From a virus: a stretch of DNA of 63,776 nucleotides. Positions 41,303-48,957 of the stretch are shown here, in pieces. The position numbers and the translations under genes were made by a program. A model generated the notes under the pieces. The model ran no database searches and was not told the DNA's origin. It saw only the letters and a list, made by a program, of their open reading frames with translations. How positions within the stretch are numbered: the stretch's first letter is position 1; each line of letters starts with the position of its first letter. Where the stretch lies: the IMG/VR virus record IMGVR_UViG_3300009378_000008, positions 1-63,776 of that record. One strand, written 5' to 3'.

Positions 41303-42157
41303 TTAGGCACCCACAAAGAACCTAGGTACCAATTCACAACGAGATGGCAGAGAAGACCTCTCAAGGGAGTGGCCCTGTAACCGGTGCAAACGGCGCCCTC
41401 TTTGGCTCCAATACAGGAAGGGTGCAGCCAAGACCGGTGCTAGGTGCCTGTTAGAAGTCAGACACAAGTCCAAAATATGGGCTTCATTTTCACAAAACGT
41501 AACTATCGCCGCACCCTGCACTGTTGTTTGGGCTTTATCCAGCAACACCAGTATGCCTTGTTCTCTGATATGAATGTCCTTCAAAAGGACCTTTAAATAA
41601 GGCTGGGAAGTGTTACCCCGCTTGGTGTCCTCCAAGCGCCGTAAAGCATATACCTCTGTCAGGTCAAAATCTTGGATAAGTTGGGCACGGCTACGAGGAC
41701 TCTCGGCTATGCGTAATCTACCAGAGTCTAACAGCTTTTGGGTCCTTGTATAAACAGAGGACCCAACATCCAACTCATGTATGTAGTGGCGGGCGGTCCC
41801 GGAGAACTGGAAGGTAGGTATGTTCATCCCTGATAATACCCTCTGTTCTTCCCTTGTCCAAAAAGGTGCTATGAATTTGCTTAAAAGTTCGAACCCATGC
41901 GGAGGCATTAGGCCGCGCATGTTAGACACCAAAGGGATGGATACATCTTGCACTACACCTATGGCTACGGTAAAAGGTTCCTGATCCAATAAATGACTTA
42001 AACATTGGAGGCGCTCTAGTGACAGCATCAAATTGTGTAGCGTATCCACGGTCGGGGCATACCTGTGGTGGTTGGTACGTTCAATCCATGTATCCAGACC
42101 CCCCACTATAAGTGACCAATCCGCACGTATGGCTTCAGCACCAATAATAACGTTCAT
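41303..42157 (-). CDS. Unknown 284-residue protein
   Basis: The start ATG 42157 overlaps the preceding gene by 23 nt. It is mixed alpha/beta; the last 80 residues (AAIVTFCENEAHILDLCL and onward) have a faint acetyltransferase-like rhythm but no confirmed acetyl-CoA loop. Co-transcribed with the ligase-like gene. Confidence 0.6.
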   Translation of the reverse strand: MNVIIGAEAIRADWSLIVGGLDTWIERTNHHRYAPTVDTLHNLMLSLERLQCLSHLLDQEPFTVAIGVVQDVSIPLVSNMRGLMPPHGFELLSKFIAPFWTREEQRVLSGMNIPTFQFSGTARHYIHELDVGSSVYTRTQKLLDSGRLRIAESPRSRAQLIQDFDLTEVYALRRLEDTKRGNTSQPYLKVLLKDIHIREQGILVLLDKAQTTVQGAAIVTFCENEAHILDLCLTSNRHLAPVLAAPFLYWSQRGRRLHRLQGHSLERSSLPSRCELVPRFFVGA

Positions 42158-42863
42158 CAGTTTTCCAAATGTAATGTGAAGGACTCTGGTTTTTATGGGT
42201 ACGTAGGTCAACGCTATTGACCTCTAATACCAGACCAGACGTAGGATAGGGAAATTGTGGACTGTCAAGGCGCCCAAACACCTTTTGTAAACGGGCCTCC
42301 ACTGTTGCGAGTGATAAGGTTCCTATGTCTCGACACAAGAAAGCAGGAGAGGCATGAGGTGTCAGGAAGGGTACACCCGCAAGTAAGTCTAACTCACCTA
42401 GCCTGTTTATAAGTTCCTTTTCCGGTGTCCTGAGGCTATGAGCCGCGAACGCCAAATAGCGTGTCCTCCTCACCCAGATTTGCTCATCCTGTTGCGTCAC
42501 GGTTGCATGTAGGGCACCTAAAGTAGCGAGTCCTAACGTTCCCTTGAACAAGTGTCTGTCTACGGTCAAGGTCCCAAATACGGATATCCTAGGTTCCTTA
42601 AACCCACCAAACACCTTACCCTTGGCAATCAACCGTTGTGGCAACAAAGGACCCAGACGTTCGGTAAAGCACGCTTCTTGTCCAAGGGAGTTCATGTACA
42701 CCACCCTATCAAGTTTGTATTTGTCGTAACGTACTTCCAGTGGGAGCCCTTGCAGGACAGGGCGCACTAACAGGTAACACTTACCCGTGCTCTTGGACTG
42801 TAAAGTGGAAAGAAAATTGTGGAGCCCTTCTCTTTTTTGTTGGTTTAAAGAAAACATGGACAC
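42135..42863 (-). CDS. Degenerate NAD-dependent-ligase-like protein (242 aa)
   Basis: The layout follows the LigA adenylation domain: a strand pair at 28-50 where the active-site KxDG should lie (here RPVLQGLPLEV, no lysine-DG), a strand resembling the EVRGE region (ISVFGTLTV, near 95), and FPYPTSGLVLEVNSVDL near 207-223, which mirrors LPFEIDGVVxKVxxL. Without the catalytic lysine it should not ligate DNA. It could be a regulatory or structural paralogue. TGTAAATA lies 46 bp upstream. Confidence 0.45.
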   Translation of the reverse strand: MSMFSLNQQKREGLHNFLSTLQSKSTGKCYLLVRPVLQGLPLEVRYDKYKLDRVVYMNSLGQEACFTERLGPLLPQRLIAKGKVFGGFKEPRISVFGTLTVDRHLFKGTLGLATLGALHATVTQQDEQIWVRRTRYLAFAAHSLRTPEKELINRLGELDLLAGVPFLTPHASPAFLCRDIGTLSLATVEARLQKVFGRLDSPQFPYPTSGLVLEVNSVDLRTHKNQSPSHYIWKTDERYYWC

Positions 42864-42908
42864 CTCGATAAAAATTTTTGGGTACCTAATGATATGCGAC
42901 CTACCGTC

Positions 42909-42916
42909 TATTTACA
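42909..42916 (-). promoter_or_regulatory. TGTAAATA element before the ligase-like gene
   Basis: Exact octamer with CT before and GA after, 46 bp from the start. Confidence 0.7.
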
Positions 42917-43427
42917 AGAAAATTTCCATTTTAGGGTTGGTCAAATCTTGATCTTATTTGGACAATTTTTCAATGAATTTGGTATGGCGTAAAATGAGGT
43001 TGAAAACCAAAACGTATAGGGTATAAGAGAAACTTAGGGCACCACATAAAGGGAGGTGGGGCCTATGAAGGAAGGGCGGGTAGAAAGTTAAGATCCAAAA
43101 TCGGTTCAAACTTGGAAAAGCGGGATTTCAGAATACCTCTTAATCCAGTATAAATACCGAAAGGATAAAGCGAATAGGTTGAAGGATTTTGGTCAAAAAT
43201 CGTGATCCACAAGAAAATCTTTACCAAACCAAATCCTGCCTATCCAATTAATCCAAGGTAACGTCTGAGGTTAATGATAGGTAAAAAGCATATGGGTACC
43301 ACCACTTGGGAGAACTATATAGAAGTAGCGAGTCGGGCCAGCGGGTATTGGTTTCTAACATTGGGACTGGATCTCACAAGGGACATGGATCTAAAGATAT
43401 CCAAAAACCCTAGGGTATACCCTGTTA

Positions 43428-43464
43428 CAGAAGGCGTCGCGGCGCGGAGCGCGTGCGCCTTCTG
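43428..43464. repeat. Hairpin 1: 9-bp stem with inner GCGC stem
   Basis: CAGAAGGCG/CGCCTTCTG with GCGC/GCGC inside; very GC-rich against an AT-rich surround. Confidence 0.75.
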
Positions 43465-43474
43465 GTGGACTAAG

Positions 43475-43565
43475 GACCGTCCCCACTCATCCTAGACATG
43501 TAAAATTGGATACCACCTCTTCCTCCATTTGGTAGGTTCAATGTCTAGGATGAGTGGGGACGGTC
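43475..43565. repeat. Hairpin 2: perfect 25-bp inverted repeat
   Basis: 43475-43499 is the exact reverse complement of 43541-43565, with a 41-nt spacer. The longest perfect inverted repeat I see in the window. Confidence 0.95.
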
Positions 43566-43576
43566 AAGGATAGAAA

Positions 43577-43616
43577 GAGATGTAGGCTGTCGCTACGCTC
43601 CAGGCGCCTACATCTC
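43577..43616. repeat. Hairpin 3: perfect 11-bp inverted repeat
   Basis: GAGATGTAGGC/GCCTACATCTC with an 18-nt loop. Its loop contains CTACGC, which can also pair with GCGTAG in hairpin 4. Confidence 0.85.
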
Positions 43617-43618
43617 CC

Positions 43619-43639
43619 TCCAGTAGGGCGTAGCCCTGG
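43619..43639. repeat. Hairpin 4: short stem
   Basis: GGGC/GCCC with outer CCA/TGG around a GTA loop. Confidence 0.6.
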
Positions 43640-43758
43640 TGTTTAGGTAAGGAAAGAAATTTAAGACCTCCTCCAGAATCGGAGTAATCACCACTGGGTC
43701 TGACTAATTTAAAATTGAAGATGGTTGATTTGCGGTGTACCGCCCTACTCTAATTTCT

Positions 43759-43766
43759 TGTAAATA
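43759..43766 (+). promoter_or_regulatory. TGTAAATA element before the polymerase-like gene
   Basis: Exact octamer on the plus strand, 46 bp before ATG 43812. Confidence 0.7.
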
Positions 43767-43811
43767 AATTGGGAATGAGGATGGTCACAATCAACCGTGA
43801 ATGAGGATGGT

Positions 43812-45317
43812 ATGAGATTGAAGGATCATGTATTTGAGCCGGCCCTGGCATCCTACCTAGAGGAGTTGGTTCCGATTCAATGGGATCAACGATTTTTTAC
43901 CAATAGGGAGAGAAGCCAGATTAAGAGGTTCCTGTGTCACCTAGCCTACGAAGGCTTGTTTGGGTTAGGGAGATCTACGTTTAAGGTTTGGGTACCTATT
44001 CCCTGGACCACCTTACATGTAGAAGCCAGAACCGTTACCCGTTCTTTTGGTACCGACAAAGGTTACGAGCTCCTGGAAAAGCTGGGTCTCATTGAAACCA
44101 CCAATTATGATAGGCACCGTCGGTTGTGCCGCGAGTACCGACTCGCGTGGAAACACCTTAAGGCTCTTATCATTAGGATGGTTTCTTTATTTCATCTGGA
44201 CCACCATCCTTGGGGCCAGGACAGGCGGCAAGATCATATTTTATTGAAAGCGGTCCTCGGTAGGGTAGAAGGAAAGCGGTTACCTAGGAACAAGATATCG
44301 GTACCACTTACCACCCACAGTCTACGCGTTATGAAAAACCGATACGTGGATTTTCCTGGACTGGTGACCCACATGTATCAGAGTTATAGAGATCGGGCAA
44401 AGAATGTTGGCGGCTCTTGGAACCGGTTTAAAGCCAACCTTCGGGTATGTTATTTTTTGTTGAGGCACCTCAAGCTGGATACAATAGGATGGTATTACCG
44501 TCCGCGGTATAAGAGTGGTACGACCGGACGTATCCACGAAATAGGTGGTGGACTGCAAAACGCTCCTGTAGAAATGAAAGTTCGATCTCTCACCACAGGG
44601 CAGGTCAATTACGACCTAGCGGCATCTCAACCAACAATATTGATTTCTGAATTTGAACAACACGGTATCGACACCCAATGGTTGGAGAACTATGTTGAGA
44701 ATCCAAAGGCCAAGGAAAACGCCGCCCAGCGGTGTGGTATTTCTGTAGCTTGCTGGAAGACTATTTTTTGTGCCCTCCTGACAGGCGCCCGTCTTGTCAA
44801 ACATCCTCAAAGCTCTATCATGCAAGAACTAGAGCACCATCTTGGAACATGGGATGCCGCCTGCGAGGCATTTGATCGGTTCCACTCTTACACACAACCA
44901 CTCCAAAAAGGTATCAAGGACTGGATCCAGGTTTTACTGGATACCCCTGCTGGTGTTCGCGGTGGTAAAAAATGGTGGCGTAACAAAATCGGTTTGAGGT
45001 TCGTACACCACCGAAATTGTGGCCAGCGTCTGATGGCGTTTATGGTACAGGGACAGGAGTCGGCTTTCATCCAAACATTGGTCATTGAACTGGCCAAGGT
45101 GGGAATTCCTGTTGTGGCCAATGAACACGATGGGTTTATTGCTGTCGGGGACCTGCCCTTGGGGGCCTGTCAACAAGCAGCAGAGAAGGTGGGTCAGGGA
45201 AGGTGGCGTTTTAAGATAGACGCTGTAGGGCCCTCAGAGGGCCAGGGGAGGTCTTTGGAACCATACCTGAGGGAAGTAGAAGCGGGGTACAAGAAACAGC
45301 AAGGAAGGACCGTATAG
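43812..45317 (+). CDS. Palm-type polymerase-like protein (501 aa)
   Basis: The start ATG 43812 (GAGG, 5 nt) is preferred over GTG 43797. Motifs fit a family-A/single-subunit polymerase palm: an acidic strand VNYDLAASQPTIL near 265-275 (motif A), a helix KENAAQRCGIS then WKTIFCALLTGARL (motif B-like), and NEHDGFIAVG near 437-446 (motif C, compare HDSFG and VHDE). About 240 unrecognised residues precede it. It might be a replication initiator or primer-making polymerase. It lies beside the hairpin field and interrupts a minus-strand region, so it may be a mobile or replicon-like module. Identity is by motif only. Confidence 0.55.
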   Translation: MRLKDHVFEPALASYLEELVPIQWDQRFFTNRERSQIKRFLCHLAYEGLFGLGRSTFKVWVPIPWTTLHVEARTVTRSFGTDKGYELLEKLGLIETTNYDRHRRLCREYRLAWKHLKALIIRMVSLFHLDHHPWGQDRRQDHILLKAVLGRVEGKRLPRNKISVPLTTHSLRVMKNRYVDFPGLVTHMYQSYRDRAKNVGGSWNRFKANLRVCYFLLRHLKLDTIGWYYRPRYKSGTTGRIHEIGGGLQNAPVEMKVRSLTTGQVNYDLAASQPTILISEFEQHGIDTQWLENYVENPKAKENAAQRCGISVACWKTIFCALLTGARLVKHPQSSIMQELEHHLGTWDAACEAFDRFHSYTQPLQKGIKDWIQVLLDTPAGVRGGKKWWRNKIGLRFVHHRNCGQRLMAFMVQGQESAFIQTLVIELAKVGIPVVANEHDGFIAVGDLPLGACQQAAEKVGQGRWRFKIDAVGPSEGQGRSLEPYLREVEAGYKKQQGRTV

Positions 45318-45320
45318 GCA

Positions 45321-45362
45321 GATGGGGGCGGATCCCGGAGCCGATTCGGAACCCACCCCCAT
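45321..45362 (+). terminator. Possible terminator after the polymerase-like gene
   Basis: ATGGGGG/CCCCCAT with a paired interior (CCG/CGG) but no T-run. Confidence 0.35.
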
Positions 45363-45419
45363 GGTGGAGAAGCAACGCCCGATGAGGCTATAATTACCCT
45401 TCACGAACGTCACTATAAA

Positions 45420-45818
45420 TTAGTCAGAGCCTTGAGTTGGTTGGACAGTCAAATATTTGGCGGCATACTCAGGTGTGGAAAAAAGCCTGGTGACTCCCAC
45501 TATGTCCCCAAAGTTATTCCTTACAGTGCTACCCCAACTGGTGTCAGGTGCGAACACGTCAGGGCGGCTTCTTATATGGGTGATGACCAGGCGACTGACC
45601 AGGTATACAGTGCCCTCTTGAGGATCTGGAAGCCCCTCAATAAACTCCGGTTCGCTAAGGGGGTTCACAGGTACCGGAAGTCCCTCCACCAGTCGGAGGC
45701 TTTTCTTTTTGAACTTGATGCGGGCTATCTTTCCAGATGGTGGTATCTCGGTTATACCCGCTTTACCGATTAAACTGATCGGGTGTTTGGTCAAGTTGAT
45801 CATTTTGGTGATTTCCAT
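45420..45818 (-). CDS. Unknown 132-residue protein
   Basis: Beta-rich N-terminus (INLTKHPISLI), then GLPDPQEGTVYLVSRLV and RPDVFAPDT. The pattern resembles a small phage protein family I cannot name. It converges on the polymerase-like gene and ends about 100 bp from it. Confidence 0.7.
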   Translation of the reverse strand: MEITKMINLTKHPISLIGKAGITEIPPSGKIARIKFKKKSLRLVEGLPVPVNPLSEPEFIEGLPDPQEGTVYLVSRLVITHIRSRPDVFAPDTSWGSTVRNNFGDIVGVTRLFSTPEYAAKYLTVQPTQGSD

Positions 45819-45855
45819 TTTTGTCCTTGCCGTGGTTGACTAATAAGCATGTAAC

Positions 45856-46335
45856 TCAACGACGGTCGGTTTTCCTTATTGGCCGCCACATGTCTTGAGG
45901 GTTATAGACTCCTGGTGGTATAGGGAACCAACGGTCCTTATATCGTTGGATGGTTTTCAAGGGGATCCCTTTTGTGTTGTGTCTCTGGCATCCCTCAGGG
46001 TCCCAAGCCCAGTCTGTAGTGGGTTCCATGATATGGACGGATGCTCGATGCTCATAAGCGATCTGGAAATAAGGTAGGAGCTCTTGGAGTCGAGTCAGGG
46101 TATTTGATACCACTCCCCCACCACGTTCCTCTAGTGCTCTTTTAATACCCTCCCTACACCACCTGTGTGCTGACCGTAGTTTCTTTGCGTCATGGGCATA
46201 CCGGCCCGAGTTGGCGTCTACCATTAACATGTCCACTTCATAGTGGGACACGCCATATTCTCGGGCTACGTGCTGGGCCAGGGTGGTTTTCCCTGACCCA
46301 GGCAGTCCCCTGACAATCCAGAGGTTGTTTGACAT
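45856..46335 (-). CDS. P-loop nucleic-acid or nucleotide kinase-like protein (159 aa)
   Basis: Walker A GLPGSGKTT at residues 10-18, then an acidic DM near 35 and an Arg-rich helix. The overall length matches AAA_33/polynucleotide-kinase-type phage kinases. The substrate cannot be told. It overlaps the upstream zinc protein stop by one base. Confidence 0.8.
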   Translation of the reverse strand: MSNNLWIVRGLPGSGKTTLAQHVAREYGVSHYEVDMLMVDANSGRYAHDAKKLRSAHRWCREGIKRALEERGGGVVSNTLTRLQELLPYFQIAYEHRASVHIMEPTTDWAWDPEGCQRHNTKGIPLKTIQRYKDRWFPIPPGVYNPQDMWRPIRKTDRR

Positions 46336-47519
46336 TACTTACTCCAATCGTTGTTTACTTCGCGTTTCGTGTAACACTCCTCACAGAACGCTCTCTCAAC
46401 CTCAGAGTTCTCATCCTTGTTGTCCGGAACACCCCATCCCTTCCGCCCCAGTTCTGCTGTGCAATCGGAACATTTCCGCTTCTCAGGCTCTCCCCAACAT
46501 TCGTCACATAGGTCGTCCCCTCCGTCGATTTCCTCTTGAGACAGGCGCCCACCACAGTTGTCACAGAATCCCATCGACACTGTTTTGGTATCCTGGACCT
46601 CCACTGTTCCTTCCTCGAAGCCTTCCTGGTCTTTGTACAATATCTTCCGCCTTGCCTCGTACACTTCTGGGGAGACAAACGTGGCACCCTTGCGGTGTTT
46701 GACGAGTCCGCTGTAGCTGAATTTCAGGAACCGGAATAAGGCCAGCACATCCTCAGCCACTGCCTCCTTCCCTTCCGCTTTTAGTAATCCCTTGGCCTGT
46801 AATGCTTTAAGATGTACCAAGGTATCCCCTGTAGCGGCCCCCTCTATAAACGCCTCTCCGTTTATCCCCCAATTAAACAGAGTTGCCATAATATCAACTT
46901 TAAATTCCTCTCTACCCTTAACTGAAGTGTCATCAACTCGGATGATAGCCACACCTGGAATGTGGAACTTGGTTTTGTGGGTGGGTTCTCCATAAAGTTT
47001 TCGTTCCGTCATGGCCCTATAGAGGTCCCCTTGTGTCATCATGTAGCCATGCCAGTCAGAGAATGGGCGTAGGATCGGTTTCAGAGAGGGTTTTTTGTGT
47101 TGTTTAACCACATTTCTTGGTACTAGAAGGGGAAGGACGTATTCGGTTTTGGGCGGGCAGAAAGCTGGCTTGGTATCAGGAACCAAAAGTCTATCTTCCT
47201 CAGGAAGCGGTTCCTGTTTTTCAGGAATCTGTGGCGGTTGGACCTCAACGGGTAGAGGTTTTTTGGGCTCCTCTTTTTCTGTAGTGGGTACCACGCTCAA
47301 TGGTGGTACTTGGGTGCGGAGTTGAGGGATAGCATCCAAATCGGGGAGTCGGTCCGCCATGTAGAGTTCCAACGAACGATACCCAAGCACATACCATCCC
47401 TTGTGTTTGATGAAGTCCTGTAGGTTGGCGTTGAACCGAGACGCTTGTTCCACGTGCTCTTTGCTCCTGGCTTGAGCTTCGGCGAATGTTATTTCTTTTT
47501 GCGCGGGATTTATCATCAC
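46335..47519 (-). CDS. Unknown protein with C-terminal zinc ribbons (394 aa)
   Basis: A helical start and a proline/glutamate-rich linker (75-130) precede a central alpha/beta domain. The last 85 residues carry CDNC, CDEC, CSDC and CEEC pairs, i.e. two zinc ribbons. AGGAGG lies 9 nt before the start. The role is unknown. Confidence 0.7.
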   Translation of the reverse strand: MMINPAQKEITFAEAQARSKEHVEQASRFNANLQDFIKHKGWYVLGYRSLELYMADRLPDLDAIPQLRTQVPPLSVVPTTEKEEPKKPLPVEVQPPQIPEKQEPLPEEDRLLVPDTKPAFCPPKTEYVLPLLVPRNVVKQHKKPSLKPILRPFSDWHGYMMTQGDLYRAMTERKLYGEPTHKTKFHIPGVAIIRVDDTSVKGREEFKVDIMATLFNWGINGEAFIEGAATGDTLVHLKALQAKGLLKAEGKEAVAEDVLALFRFLKFSYSGLVKHRKGATFVSPEVYEARRKILYKDQEGFEEGTVEVQDTKTVSMGFCDNCGGRLSQEEIDGGDDLCDECWGEPEKRKCSDCTAELGRKGWGVPDNKDENSEVERAFCEECYTKREVNNDWSK

Positions 47520-47687
47520 TATTGACCTCCTGCTGTTTTCTAGGGTCTTTTAATACAACTGTGGCCATTATAAATGTGGGTTCGTCTGGGGAGAGAATCG
47601 GAAGGAGGTCCTGTGGTGGGTGTTGCTGGGCGATCTTATCGCGGGGACCCTTCTCATGGATAATATCCTCAGGGAACGTTCAACATT

Positions 47688-47695
47688 TATTTACA
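47688..47695 (-). promoter_or_regulatory. TGTAAATA element before the 394-aa gene
   Basis: Exact octamer right after a long hairpin, about 170 bp before the start, further than usual. Confidence 0.6.
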
Positions 47696-47696
47696 A

Positions 47697-47744
47697 GCTC
47701 TCGGGCGGCGGCCCAGGAAACCTGGGAACACCACCCTCAAGAGC
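47697..47744 (-). terminator. Long hairpin after the SWIM-type gene
   Basis: Three paired segments in register: GCTCT/AGAGC, a GGGTGG-type segment with GCCGCCC, and CCCAGG/CCTGGG around TTT. Confidence 0.6.
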
Positions 47745-47755
47745 CCTTTGTTTGG

Positions 47756-48589
47756 TTATGCGGGCATTGCCACCTGACCGTTGTTGATTAACATGGCCAT
47801 CTGGCTGTCCGTAAGCTTCAGTTCAACAGCTTCCCGGTCTTCGGGGTTCATCATGGCCATCATGGCTTGGGTGAGGAATTTGGTTCCACCCTCAACCGCT
47901 TTCTTCGCCCGACGTTTGGCCACTGCCTTGATCTGGGCCAGCCTCTCTTTGGTAGCTGCCGGGTTTTTCTTGGTCTCGACTTTTTCGGCCATGGCTACCG
48001 CTTCCTGGGCTCCCGCTTTCTTGGCCGCTCTGCGGGCCTTGCGGGTGGCTTTCTTTTTGGTCTCGACTTCCACTTTATTGTCGGCGGTCCTGGCGAGCCT
48101 GAACATACCCTGCTCTTCCATCAACCGGACGGTACCTTCGATGTGCTTGCAAACGCCGGGGATATGCTCGGGATTGCGGGGCTTGCCTGTGCCTTTGGGC
48201 TTCTCATACTTAAATGCTGGGCCCGTCATCTGCTCGGTCTCTTTCAGGGTGGGTGCCCAAGTAAATTTGAAATCCTGGCAAGAACACCGAACCTGCGGAG
48301 TCGAGCGGGTCGTGATCGGGCGGATGAAAACTGGGCGGTTTTTGCGGCCTCTCTTATAGACCGCGGCTTCGACCGAATAACGCCGGCTCTTGGTCTCGGT
48401 CATCAGTACCTTGTCAAAAACCATCTGGACTTCGTAGTTTTCACCGGTTCCTTCGACTCGGGCAACGATGCGGGCCCTGGTGCTGTCCTTGGGATTAATC
48501 TGAACTTTTTGAATCGTGACCTTGTTGGTCGGGATGTGGTTGACTTTGCGAAGTTTTTCGCCGCTTGCGATCAATGCTTGGATATTCAT
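47756..48589 (-). CDS. SWIM-type zinc-finger protein (277 aa)
   Basis: RCSCQDF near residue 100 and GVCKHI near 147 give the CxC...CxH zinc pattern of SWIM domains, which bind DNA or proteins. A Lys/Ala-rich helical tail (175-230) follows. It has a strong sigma-70 promoter with the shared leader, so it is probably early and abundant. The target is unknown. Confidence 0.78.
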   Translation of the reverse strand: MNIQALIASGEKLRKVNHIPTNKVTIQKVQINPKDSTRARIVARVEGTGENYEVQMVFDKVLMTETKSRRYSVEAAVYKRGRKNRPVFIRPITTRSTPQVRCSCQDFKFTWAPTLKETEQMTGPAFKYEKPKGTGKPRNPEHIPGVCKHIEGTVRLMEEQGMFRLARTADNKVEVETKKKATRKARRAAKKAGAQEAVAMAEKVETKKNPAATKERLAQIKAVAKRRAKKAVEGGTKFLTQAMMAMMNPEDREAVELKLTDSQMAMLINNGQVAMPA

Positions 48590-48667
48590 CTGTTTACCGC
48601 TCCTACGTTTGGGTTGTGGCCTATGGCATCCTGCCTGCCCCTGCTCTCTTCCCTAATCTTCACCTAC

Positions 48668-48696
48668 ATTGTATATGAACCCTCCGGTGCCGTCAA
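48668..48696 (-). promoter_or_regulatory. Sigma-70 promoter of the SWIM-type gene
   Basis: TTGACG, 17 bp, TACAAT, then leader start ATGTAGGTGAAGATTAGGG. The upstream block GATACGAAAAAT to GCATTTTT matches the 36.1-kb promoter. Confidence 0.85.
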
Positions 48697-48896
48697 GATA
48701 AAAATGCACGTGGAGGCGCATTTTTCGTATCCGTTTGGTTTGGCACCTGTTTTTGACGCGCATTCCACGCTATACAGCTCTCCCAATTTTTTCATCCCTG
48801 GAAAATTTTCGGTCCTGGGCCTTAAATCGAGGTCAAATTTTTGCACAATCTAATTTTATCCCAAGTCAGCTTGGCTCCTTCGGCGGTGCCCAAGTC

Positions 48897-48904
48897 TGTA
48901 AGTA
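48897..48904 (+). promoter_or_regulatory. TGTAAGTA variant before the virion operon
   Basis: One mismatch from the octamer, 54 bp before the start of the first structural gene. Confidence 0.5.
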
Positions 48905-48957
48905 TGCAAAGGGTCCTAGTACACATTTGAAACACACATGCGTGTAAGGAGAAACAC

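Larger units (their letters stand above)
42864..43811. other. Hairpin-rich non-coding region between divergent genes
   Basis: About 950 bp without a convincing gene. It carries TGTAAATA boxes at both ends (42909 minus, 43759 plus), a TATAAATA at 43149, and four consecutive hairpins at 43428-43639. The plus-strand frame at 43274-43495 runs through two of the hairpins and has no support. It could be a replication origin or a large structured RNA. Confidence 0.6.
48590..48957. other. Divergent promoter region, no gene
   Basis: 368 bp between the early minus-strand gene and the late plus-strand virion operon. It contains the sigma-70 promoter and, for the operon, a TGTAAGTA box. Confidence 0.7.

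Noticed and set aside
43274-43495. Plus-strand ORF of 73 residues in the hairpin field
   Set aside because: It runs through two hairpins, has poor protein character and no promoter or ribosome site.
47245-47568. Minus-strand 107-residue ORF overlapping the start of the 394-aa gene
   Set aside because: It is a frame shadow; the 394-aa frame has AGGAGG and protein-like content.
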